Positions 38,355 through 48,804 of a stretch of DNA of 64,000 nucleotides are shown here, one piece after another. Position numbers and translations under genes: made by a program. The stretch's first letter is position 1; each line of letters begins with the position of its first letter. A model generated the notes under the pieces. It was not told the DNA's origin and did not search any database. It saw nothing but the letters and a program-made list of their open reading frames with translations. Source of the stretch: Cololabis saira (lineage: Eukaryota; Chordata; Actinopteri; Beloniformes; Belonidae); the NCBI RefSeq assembly GCF_033807715.1, contig NC_084590.1:3262501-3326500 (forward strand), written 5' to 3'.

Positions 38355-38608
38355 AAATTGACAATTTGATGTATGATTATGTTAGTTGTCCAATTACTTT
38401 TGGTCCCTTAAAAAGTGGAAGGTACATATAAAATGTGTTGTAATTCCTACACCGTTCACCTGATTTGGATGTAAATACCTTCAAATTAAAGCTGAAAGTC
38501 TGCACTTGAAGCACATCTTGATTGTTTCATTTCAAATCCATTGTGGTGTTGTACAGAGCTGGAATACTGAAAATTGTGTCAGTGTCCAAATATTTATGGA
38601 CCTAACTG

Positions 38609-38798
38609 TATGTATCTTGTAGTGAATGTGAGCAGTAGTAAACATAGCTGGATGGATCATTGTCAGAGGGCGGGTTAGGGAGGGTTGACCCTCCTAAAGA
38701 CATTTTATTCCTTAAAACTGAAATAATCCTTCTTTTTGATACTATAATCAGTTTGACTAATTAAATTATTGTTTTCTTTAATTGATCAATTTTACTAG
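38609..38798. other. Non-satellite block, part X' remainder (copy B)
   Basis: Continues the block after the Tc1 insertion, starting TATGTATCTTG, and matches 15623-15812. It carries the sixth quadruplex and the AT-rich tail ending TACTAG. Confidence 0.8.
38668..38684 (+). other. G-quadruplex motif with adjacent hairpin (X', copy B)
   Basis: Same 17-bp motif and TG-loop hairpin as at 15682. Confidence 0.85.
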
Positions 38799-39124
38799 TG
38801 TCTAAAGTAAAGGAATAAAAAACATATACTACTGTCTAAAGTAAAGGAATAAAAACCATATACTACTGTCTAAAGTAGGAATAAAAAACATATACTACTG
38901 TCTAAAATAAAGGAATAAAAAACATATATTACTGTCTAAAATAAAGGAATAAAAAACATATATTACTGTCTAAAGTAGGAATAAAATACTTTTACTACTG
39001 TCTAAAGTAGGAATAAAAAACATATATTACTGTCTAAAGGGAGGAATAAAATACTTTTACTACTGTCTAAAGTAAGAAATAAAAAACATATTACTGTCTA
39101 AAATAAAGGAATAAAAAACATCTA
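38799..39124. repeat. Minisatellite array, segment 8
   Basis: About ten monomers, including ATACTTTT-type units near 38988 and 39050 and TAAGAAATAAA near 39075. It stops inside a unit (ACATCTA) where the hAT terminus fragment begins. Confidence 0.95.
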
Positions 39125-39163
39125 TTTCGGAATTTCGGTTACCGAACAATCGGTGCATCACTA
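39125..39163. mobile_element. Truncated terminus of a hAT-3-type element
   Basis: 39 bp ending TTACCGAACAATCGG and TGCATCACTA, matching the last bases of hAT-3, then GTCTAAAG (39164-39171). It has TTTCGG where the full hAT-3 copies have TTTCAG, so it derives from a different relative. No other end or target duplication is present on its left. Confidence 0.85.
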
Positions 39164-41963
39164 GTCTAAAGTAGGAATAAAAAACATATATTACTGTCTA
39201 AAGTAGGAATAAAAAACATATACTACTGTCTAAAGTAGGAATAAAAAACATATATTACTGTCTAAAGTAGGAATAAAAAACATATACTACTGTCTAAAGT
39301 AGGAATAAAAAACATATACTACTGTCTAAAGTAGGAATAAAAAAAATACTATTGTCTAAAGTAGGAATAAAAAACATATATTACTGTCTAAAATAAAGGA
39401 ATAAAAAACATATACTACTGTCTAAAGTACCGGTAGGAATAAAAAACATATACTACAGTCTAAAGTAAAGGAATAAAAAACATATATTACTGTCTAAAGT
39501 AAAGGAATAAAAAACATATACTATTGTCTAAAATAAAGGAATAAAAAACATATATTACTGTCTAAAATAAAGGAATAAAAAACATATACTACTGTCTAAA
39601 GTAGGAATAAAAAACATATATTACTGTCTAAAGTAGGAATAAAATACTTTTACTACTGTCTAAAATAAAGGAATATAAAACATACTACTGTCTAAAGTAG
39701 GAATAAAATACTTTTACTACTGTCTAAAATAAAGGAATAAAAAACATATATTACTGTTTAAAGGGAGGAATAAAATACTTTTACTACTGTCTAAAATAAA
39801 GGAATAAAAAACATATATTACTGTCTAAAGTAGGAATAAAAAACATATATTACTGTCTAAAGTAGGAATAAAAAACATATATTACTGTCTAAAGTAGGAA
39901 TAAAAAACATATATTACTGTCTAAAATAAAGGAATAAAAAACATATACTACTGTCTAAAGTAGGAATAAAAAACATATATTACTGTCTAAAGTAGGAATA
40001 AAAAACATATATTACTGTCTAAAGTAGGAATAAAAAACATATATTACTGTCTAAAATAAAGGAATAAAAAACATATACTACTGTCTAAAGTAGGAATAAA
40101 ATACTTTTACTACTCTCTAAAATAAAGGAATAAAAAACATATATTACTGTTTAAAGGGAGGAATAAAATACTTTTACTACTGTCTAAAGTAGGAATAAAA
40201 TACTTTTACTACTGTCTAAAATAAAGGAATAAAAAACATATACTACTGTCTAAAGTAGGAATAAAAAACATATATTACTGTCTAAAGTAAAGGAATAAAA
40301 AACATATACTACTGTCTAAAGTAGGAATAAAAAACATATATTACTGTCTAAAGTAAAGGAATAAAAAACATATATTACTGTCTAAAGTAGGAATAAAAAA
40401 CATATATTACTGTCTAAAGTAGGAATAAAAAACATATATTACTGTCTAAAGTAGGAATAAAAAACATATATTACTGTCTAAAATAAAGGAATAAAAAACA
40501 TATACTACTGTCTAAAGTAGGAATAAAATACTTTTACTACTGTCTAAAATAAAGGAATAAAAAACATATACTACTGTCTAAAGTAGGAATAAAAAACATA
40601 TATTACTGTCTAAAGTAGGAATAAAAAACATATACTACTGTCTAAAGTAAAGGAATAAAAAACATATATTACTGTCTAAAGTAAAGGAATAAAAAACATA
40701 TACTACTGTCTAAAGTAAAGGAATAAAAAACATATACTACTGTCTAAAGTAAAGGAATAAAAAACATATATTACTGTCTAAAGTAAAGGAATAAAAAACA
40801 TATACTACTGTCTAAAGTAAAGGAATAAAAAACATATACTACTGTCTAAAGTAGGAATAAAAAACATATACTACTGTCTAAAGTAGGAATAAAAAACATA
40901 TACTACTGTCTAAAGTAAAGGAATAAAAAACATATATTACTGTCTAAAGTAAAGGAATAAAAAACATATATTACTGTCTAAAATAAAGGAATAAAAAACA
41001 TATATTACTGCCTAAAGTAAAGGAATAAAAAACATATACTACTGTCTAAAGTAAAGGAATAAAAAACATATATTACTGTCTAAAATAAAGGAATAAAAAA
41101 CATATATTACTGTCTAAAGTAGGAATAAAAAACATATATTACTGTCTAAAGTAAAGGAATAAAAAACATATACTACTGTCTAAAGTAGGAATAAAAAACA
41201 TATATTACTGTCTAAAGTAGGAATAAAAAACATATACTACTGTCTAAAGTAGGAATAAAAAACATATATTACTGTCTAAAGTAGGAATAAAAAACATATA
41301 TTACTGTCTAAAATAAAGGAATAAAAAACATATACTACTGTCTAAAGTAGGAATAAAAAACATATATTACTGTCTAAAGTAGGAATAAAAAACATATACT
41401 ACTGTCTAAAGTAGGAATAAAAAACATATATTACTGTCTAAAGTAGGAATAAAAAACATATATTACTGTCTAAAATATAGGAATAAAAAACATATATTAC
41501 TGTCTAAAGTAGGAATAAAAAACATATATTACTGTCTAAAGTAAAGGAATAAAAAACATATACTACTGTCTAAAGTAGGAATAAAAAACATATACTACTG
41601 TCTAAAGTAGGAATAAAAAACATATATTACTGTCTAAAGTAGGAATAAAAAACATATACTACTGTCTAAAGTAGGAATAAAAAACATATACTACTGTCTA
41701 AAGTAGGAATAAAAAACATATACTACTGTCTAAAGTAGGAATAAAAAACATACTACTGTCTAAAGTAGGAATAAAAAACATATATCACTGTCTAAAGTAG
41801 GAATAAAAAACATATACTACTGTCTAAAGTAGGAATAAAAAACATATATTACTGTCTAAAGTAAAGGAATAAAAAACATATACTACTGTCTAAAGTAAAG
41901 GAATAAAAAACATATATTACTGTCTAAAATAAAGGAATAAAAAACATATACTACTGTCTTAAG
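39164..41963. repeat. Minisatellite array, segment 9
   Basis: About 86 monomers, with clustered ATACTTTT units at 39.6-40.5 kb and one odd unit containing TACCGGTA (39428-39435). The last unit carries GTCTTAAG, the left target duplication of hAT-3 (41956-41963). Confidence 0.97.
39428..39435. other. Six-base insertion TACCGGTA within a monomer
   Basis: A normal AAAGTAGG unit reads AAAGTACCGGTAGG here, so TA is repeated on either side of CCGG. This is the only such unit seen. It could be a transposon excision footprint or a small templated insertion. Confidence 0.5.
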
Positions 41964-42351
41964 TAGTGATGCACCGAACTGAAAATTTGTGGCCGAAACC
42001 GAAACCGAAAATAATAATAAACACTTGGCCGAATACCGAACAATACCGAACATGGTTCTTCGCAGTTTTTCATTTATTTTGCCAATTTTTTCAACATTGC
42101 ATAAATCAAATAAATTTGATTTAGGAATGCTTTTAAAAGAAAAATATCTTTTACAAAATTACAAGGTAGAAAACATTGGTTGAACATAAAAAACTGAACA
42201 TTTTTAAATTTCCCAGTATTTCTTAAATATTCCAGCAGACATTATACCAGCAAAGAACAATAACTTAAAATAAATAAATTAGCAAAATACATTTTTTGGC
42301 CATCTTTGAGCTTACGTTAGGCTTAACTTACTGAACATTGTAACATAGGCC

Positions 42352-42534
42352 TTAAAACAATAAAAATGCATTAAAGCGCTCAGGGTTTTTTATCATTTCA
42401 AATGATAAATCAAACTTGTAGCTGAAAGACTTTGCAGATGTGCCCCCTCTAGATATTTGAGCAGAACATTCATTGCAAACAGCCATTCTTGTATTATTCT
42501 TTGCCACTCTAAAATACTTCCACACTGCTGACAT
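42352..42534 (-). pseudogene. Broken BED zinc-finger exon of a hAT transposase (hAT-3 copy 1)
   Basis: A 60-codon frame opening MSAVWKYFRV, with the BED signature VWKYF at residues 4-8 and the Cys-x2-Cys pair CNEC at residues 20-23, then SRGGTSAKSF. The expected histidine part appears only in another frame (SLIYHLK), so a frameshift has split the finger after about residue 38 and the remaining residues are out of frame. Nothing resembling the RNase H-like or C-terminal dimerisation domain follows within the element. The start is plausible because the BED domain begins right after it, as in first exons of related transposases. Confidence 0.8.
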
Positions 42535-42651
42535 GTTTGCACCACTTCACTCCACGCTCCTCACTGTTTGATTTCGTCATCTAAACGCACCTGTAATAGA
42601 TTGATTTATGTTGTTTTGGTTCCACCTGCTGGTGAATGTTAGGTAAAATTC

Positions 42652-42771
42652 TTATGTGGTTAGTTTTTTGTTGGCCAACACTTTATGTGGTGCGCAACCA
42701 TTACGGGAGTGTTATGTGGTTAGTTTTTTGTTGGCCTACGATTTATGTGGTGCGCAACAGTTACGGAGCGG
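42652..42771. repeat. Two 60-bp direct repeats in hAT-3 copy 1
   Basis: TTATGTGGTTAG and TTTTTTGTTGGCC to the TTACGG region occur twice with an exact 60-bp period and a few substitutions, upstream of the BED start on the minus strand. A plus-strand reading frame of 84 codons crosses them but looks accidental. Confidence 0.85.
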
Positions 42772-42904
42772 CCAGTCTATTTATATTACAGCGCCGTTAT
42801 TAATTGTTCAGTTTTTTTCCCACTTATTCCACCGAACACCGAAAGTGTTTTTTTGCCATTTTCGGCCGAACAATTTCAGTTACCGAACAATCGGTGCATC
42901 ACTA

Positions 42905-43925
42905 GTCTAAAGTAGGAATAAAAAACATATATTACTGTCTAAAATAAAGGAATAAAAAACATATATTACTGCCTAAAGTAAAGGAATAAAAAACATATAT
43001 TACTGTCTAAAATAAAGGAATAAAAAACATATATTACTGTCTAAAGTAGGAATAAAAAACATATACTACTGTCTAAAGTAGGAATAAAAAACATATATTA
43101 CTGTCTAAAGTAGGAATAAAAAACATATACTACTGTCTAAAGTAGGAATAAAAAACATATATTACTGTCTAAAGTAGGAATAAAAAACATATACTACTGT
43201 CTAAAGGGAGGAATAAAATACTTTTACTACTGTCTAAAGTAGGAATAAAAAACATATACTACTGTCTAAAGTAAAGGAATAAAAAACATATATTACTGTC
43301 TAAAATAAAGGAATAAAAAACATATATTACTGTCTAAAGTAGGAATGAAAAACATATATTACTGTCTAAAATAAAGGAATAAAAAACATATACTACTGTC
43401 TAAAGTATGAATAAAAAACATATACTACTGTCTAAAGGGAGGAATAAAATACTTTTACTACTGTCTAAAGTAGGAATAAAAAACATATATTACTGTCTAA
43501 AGGGAGGAATAAAATACTTTTACTACTGTCTAAAGTAGGAATAAAAAACATATACTACTGTCTAAAGTAAAGGAATAAAAAACATATATTACTGTCTAAA
43601 ATAAAGGAATAAAAAACATATATTACTGTCTAAAGTAGGAATAAAAAACATATACTACTGTCTAAAGTAAAGGAATAAAAAATATATTACTGTCTAAAAT
43701 AAAGGAATAAAAAACATATATTACTGTCTAAAGTAGGAATAAAAAACATATATTACTGTCTAAAGTAGGAATAAAAAACATATACTACTGTCTAAAGTAG
43801 GAATAAAAAACATATACTACTGTCTAAAGTAGGAATAAAAAACATATACTACTGTCTTAAGTAGGAATAAAAAACATATACTACTGTCTAAAGTAGGAAT
43901 AAAAAACATATACTACTGTCTTAAG
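42905..43925. repeat. Minisatellite array, segment 10
   Basis: About 31 monomers between the two hAT-3 copies. It has several GGGAGG/ATACTTTT units (near 43205, 43437 and 43502), a TGCCTAAAG unit at 42970 that recurs at 44932, and a GTCTTAAG unit near 43856 with no transposon. Confidence 0.97.
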
Positions 43926-44866
43926 TAGTGATGCACCGAACTGAAAATTTGTGGCCGAAACCGAAACCGAAAATAATAATAAACACTTGGCCGAATACCG
44001 AACAATACCGAACATGGTTCTTCGCAGTTTTTCATTTATTTTGCCAATTTTTTCAACATTGCATAAATCAAATAAATTTGATTTAGGAATGCTTTTAAAA
44101 GAAAAATATCTTTTACAAAATTACAAGGTAGAAAACATTGGTTGAACATAAAAAACTGAACATTTTTAAATTTCCCAGCATTTCTTAAATATTCCAGCAG
44201 ACATTATACCAGCAAAGAACAATAACTTAAAATAAATAAATTAGCAAAATACATTTTTTGGCCATCTTTGAGCTTACGTTAGGCTTAACTTACTGAACAT
44301 TGTAACATAGGCCTTAAAACAATAAAAATGCATTAAAGCGCTCAGGGTTTTTTATCATTTCAAATGATAAATCAAACTTGTAGCTGAAAGACTTTGCAGA
44401 TGTGCCCCCTCTAGATATTTGAGCAGAACATTCATTGCAAACAGCCATTCTTGTATTATTCTTTGCCACTCTAAAATACTTCCACACTGCTGACATGTTT
44501 GCACCACTTCACTCCACGCTCCTCACTGTTTGATTTCGTCATCTAAACGCACCTGTAATAGATTGATTTATGTTGTTTTGGTTCCACCTGCTGGTGAATG
44601 TTAGGTAAAATTCTTATGTGGTTAGTTTTTTGTTGGCCAACACTTTATGTGGTGCGCAACCATTACGGGAGTGTTATGTGGTTAGTTTTTTGTTGGCCTA
44701 CGATTTATGTGGTGCGCAACAGTTACGGAGCGGCCAGTCTATTTATATTACAGCGCCGTTATTAATTGTTCAGTTTTTTTCCCACTTATTCCACCGAACA
44801 CCGAAAGTGTTTTTTTGCCATTTTCGGCCGAACAATTTCAGTTACCGAACAATCGGTGCATCACTA
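43926..44866 (-). mobile_element. hAT-3 internally deleted hAT element, copy 2
   Basis: 941 bp, 1,962 bp after copy 1, with the same mismatched flanks (GTCTTAAG 43918-43925 and GTCTAAAG 44867-44874). One substitution is seen: C at about 44180 where copy 1 has T. The first monomers to the right are shared too, so this is a duplication passenger. The 60-bp repeats are at 44614-44733. Confidence 0.92.
44314..44496 (-). pseudogene. Broken BED zinc-finger exon of a hAT transposase (hAT-3 copy 2)
   Basis: The translation is identical to copy 1: VWKYF, CNEC and SRGGTSAKSF in frame, with the histidine part displaced into another frame. The frameshift therefore predates the 1,962-bp duplication. There is no catalytic domain and no expected function. 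Confidence 0.8.
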
Positions 44867-46159
44867 GTCTAAAGTAGGAATAAAAAACATATATTACTGT
44901 CTAAAATAAAGGAATAAAAAACATATATTACTGCCTAAAGTAAAGGAATAAAAAACATATACTACTGTCTAAAGTAGGAATAAAAAACATATACTACTGT
45001 CTAAAGTAGGAATAAAAAACATATACTACTGTCTAAAGTAGGAATAAAAAACATATATTACTGTCTAAAGTAGGAATAAAAAACATATACTACTGTCTAA
45101 AGTAGGAATAGAAAACATATATTACTGTCTAAAGTAGGAATAAAAAACATATACTACTGTCTAAAGTAGGAATAAAAAACATATACTACTGTCTAAAGTA
45201 GGAATAAAAAACATATACTACTGTCTAAAGGGAGGAATAAAATACTTTTACTACTGTCTAAAGTAGGAATAAAAAACATATATTACTGTCTAAAGGGAGG
45301 AATAAAATACTTTTACTACTGTCTAAAGTAGGAATAAAAAACATATACTACTGTCTAAAGTAAAGGAATAAAAAACATATATCACTGTCTAAAGTAGGAA
45401 TAAAAAACATATACTACTGTCTAAAGTAGGAATAAAAAACATATACTACTGTCTAAAGTAGGAATAAAAAACATATATTACTGTCTAAAGTAGGAATAAA
45501 AAACATATACTACTGTCTAAAGTAGGAATAAAAAACATATACTACTGTCTAAAGTAGGAATAAAAAACATATATTACTGTCTAAAGTAGGAATAAAAAAC
45601 ATATACTACTGTCTAAAGTAGGAATAAAAAACATTACTGTCTAAAATAAAGGAATAAAATACTTTTACTACTGTCTAAAATAAAGGAATAAAAAACATAT
45701 ATTACTGTCTAAAGTAGGAATAAAAAACATATATTACTGTCTAAAGTAGGAATAAAAAACATATACTACTGTCTAAAGTAGGAATAAAAAACATATACTA
45801 CTGTCTAAAGTAGGAATAAAAAACATATACTACTGTCTAAAGTAGGAATAAAAAACATATATTACTGTCTAAAGTAGGAATAAAAAACATATATTACTGT
45901 CTAAAGTAGGAATAAAAAACATATATTACTGTCTAAAATAAAGGAATAAAAAACATATATTACTGTCTAAAATAAAGGAATAAAAAACATATATTACTGT
46001 CTAAAGTAGGAATAAAAAACATATATTACTGTCTAAAATAAAGGAATAAAAAACATATATTACTGTCTAAAGTAAAGGAATAAAAAACATATACTACTGT
46101 CTAAAGTAGGAATAAAAAACATATATTACTGTCTAAAATAAAGGAATAAAAAACATATA

Positions 46160-48804
46160 TTACTGTCTAAAGTAGGAATAAAAAACATATACTACTGTCT
46201 AAAGTAGGAATAAAAAACATATACTACTGTCTAAAGTAGGAATAAAAAACATATACTACTGTCTAAAGTAGGAATAAAAAACATATATTACTGTCTAAAG
46301 TAGGAATAAAAAACATATATTACTGTCTAAAGTAGGAATAAAAAACATATATTACTGTCTAAAATAAAGGAATAAAAAACATATATTACTGTCTAAAATA
46401 AAGGAATAAAAAACATATATTACTGTCTAAAGTAGGAATAAAAAACATATATTACTGTCTAAAATAAAGGAATAAAAAACATATATTACTGTCTAAAGTA
46501 AAGGAATAAAAAACATATACTACTGTCTAAAGTAGGAATAAAAAACATATATTACTGTCTAAAATAAAGGAATAAAAAACATATATTACTGTCTAAAATA
46601 AAGGAATAAAAAACATATATTACTGTCTAAAGTAGGAAGAAAAAACATATATTACTGTCTAAAGTAAAGGAATAAAAAACATATATTACTGTCTAAAGTA
46701 GGAATAAAAAACATATATTACTGTCTAAAGTAGGAATAAAAAACATATACTACTGTCTAAAGTAGGAATAAAAAACATATACTACTGTCTAAAGTAGGAA
46801 TAAAAAACATATTACTGTCTAAAATAAAGGAATAAAATACTTTTACTACTGTCTAAAATAAAGGAATAAAAAACATATATTACTGTCTAAAGTAGGAAAA
46901 AACATATATTACTGTCTAAAGTAGGAATAAAAAACATATACTACTGTCTAAAGTAGGAATAAAAAACATATACTACTGTCTAAAGTAGGAATAAAAAACA
47001 TATACTACTGTCTAAAGTAGGAATAAAAAACATATATTACTGTCTAAAGTAGGAATAAAAAACATATATTACTGTCTAAAGTAGGAATAAAAAACATATA
47101 TTACTGTCTAAAGTAGGAATAAAAAACATATATTACTGTCTAAAATAAAGGAATAAAAAACATATATTACTGTCTAAAATAAAGGAATAAAAAACATATA
47201 TTACTGTCTAAAGTAGGAATAAAAAACATATATTACTGTCTAAAATAAAGGAATAAAAAACATATATTACTGTCTAAAGTAAAGGAATAAAAAACATATA
47301 CTACTGTCTAAAGTAGGAATAAAAAACATATATTACTGTCTAAAATAAAGGAATAAAAAACATATATTACTGTCTAAAATAAAGGAATAAAAAACATATA
47401 TTACTGTCTAAAGTAGGAATAAAAAACATATATTACTGTCTAAAGGGAGGAATAAAATACTTTTACTACTGTCTAAAGTAGGAATAAAAAACATATACTA
47501 CTGTCTAAAGTAAAGGAATAAAAAACATATATCACTGTCTAAAGTAGGAATAAAAAACATATACTACTGTCTAAAGTAGGAATAAAAAACATATACTACT
47601 GTCTAAAGTAGGAATAAAAAACATATATTACTGTCTAAAGTAGGAATAAAAAACATATACTACTGTCTAAAGTAGGAATAAAAAACATATACTACTGTCT
47701 AAAGTAGGAATAAAAAACATATATCACTGTCTAAAGTAGGAATAAAAAACATATATTACTGTCTAAAGTAGGAATAAAAAACATATATTACTGTCTAAAG
47801 TAGGAATAAAAAACATATACTACTGTCTAAAGTAGGAATAAAAAACATATATCACTGTCTAAAGTAAAAATAAAAAACATTACTGTCTAAAATAAAGGAA
47901 TAAAATACTTTTACTACTGTCTAAAATAAAGGAATAAAATACTTTTACTACTGTCTAAAATAAAGGAATAAAAAACATATATTACTGTCTAAAGTAGGAA
48001 TAAAAAACATATATTACTGTCTAAAGTAGGAATAAAAAACATATACTACTGTCTAAAGTAGGAATAAAAAACATATACTACTGTCTAAAGTAGGAATAAA
48101 AAACATATACTACTGTCTAAAGTAGGAATAAAAAACATATATTACTGTCTAAAGTAGGAATAAAAAACATATATTACTGTCTAAAGTAGGAATAAAAAAC
48201 ATATATTACTGTCTAAAATAAAGGAATAAAAAACATATATTACTGTCTAAAATAAAGGAATAAAAAACATATATTACTGTCTAAAGTAGGAATAAAAAAC
48301 ATATATTACTGTCTAAAATAAAGGAATAAAAAACATATATTACTGTCTAAAGTAAAGGAATAAAAAACATATACTACTGTCTAAAGTAGGAATAAAAAAC
48401 ATATATTACTGTCTAAAATAAAGGAATAAAAAACATATATTACTGTCTAAAATAAAGGAATAAAAAACATATATTACTGTCTAAAGTAGGAAGAAAAAAC
48501 ATATATTACTGTCTAAAGTAAAGGAATAAAAAACATATATTACTGTCTAAAGTAGGAATAAAAAACATATATTACTGTCTAAAGTAGGAATAAAAAACAT
48601 ATACTACTGTCTAAAGTAGGAATAAAAAACATATACTACTGTCTAAAGTAGGAATAAAAAACATATTACTGTCTAAAATAAAGGAATAAAATACTTTTAC
48701 TACTGTCTAAAATAAAGGAATAAAAAACATATATTACTGTCTAAAGTAGGAAAAAACATATATTACTGTCTAAAGTAGGAATAAAAAACATATACTACTG
48801 TCTA
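46160..48804. repeat. Higher-order duplication, 1,854-bp offset
   Basis: Two rare monomers keep the same spacing in both parts: AGTAGGAAGA at 46631 and 48485, and AGTAGGAAAAAAC at 46891 and 48745. The variant order between them also agrees. The duplicated part is about 0.8 kb (46160-46950 and 48014-48804). Limits are approximate. Confidence 0.75.

Larger units (their letters stand above)
36945..38608. mobile_element. Palindromic Tc1-like element with ~769-bp inverted repeats
   Basis: A 1,664-bp element that begins CAGTTAGGTCCATAAATATT and ends with the complement, flanked by TA at 36943-36944 and 38609-38610. The whole element is symmetric about 37776.5: arms 36945-37713 and 37840-38608 are inverted copies with very few mismatches (one seen near 37700/37853), and only 126 bp in the middle is unpaired. 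Each arm carries the C-terminal half of a Tc1 transposase pointing outward. The N-terminal DNA-binding half is missing. It cannot encode its own transposase but keeps both termini. A transcript would fold into a near-perfect hairpin. Confidence 0.93.
18264..38798. repeat. Copy B of the ~21.3-kb segmental duplication
   Basis: Same element order as copy A, plus a second hAT-1 unit and the Tc1-like insertion. hAT-2 differs between copies by one A in a homopolymer and one substitution (C in copy A near 4124, A at 25790), which points to very recent duplication. The left edge is uncertain because array sequence is everywhere similar. Confidence 0.85.
41964..42904 (-). mobile_element. hAT-3 internally deleted hAT element, copy 1
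   Basis: A 941-bp element with 14-bp perfect inverted ends, TAGTGATGCACCGA and its complement. Both subterminal regions are full of CCGAA motifs (41993-42050 and 42833-42890), typical of transposase binding clusters in this group. The flanks are GTCTTAAG and GTCTAAAG, an 8-bp duplication with one mismatch. Coding remnants run on the minus strand: a broken BED finger without a catalytic region. A 60-bp direct repeat lies upstream of it. Non-autonomous. Confidence 0.92.

Noticed and set aside
41989..42183. 64-residue plus-strand frame in the hAT-3 left end
   Set aside because: It starts within the CCGAA subterminal cluster and resembles no known domain. It most likely is chance.
42656..42910. 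84-residue plus-strand frame in hAT-3
   Set aside because: It is opposite to the BED remnant and its repeated peptide comes from the 60-bp direct repeats.
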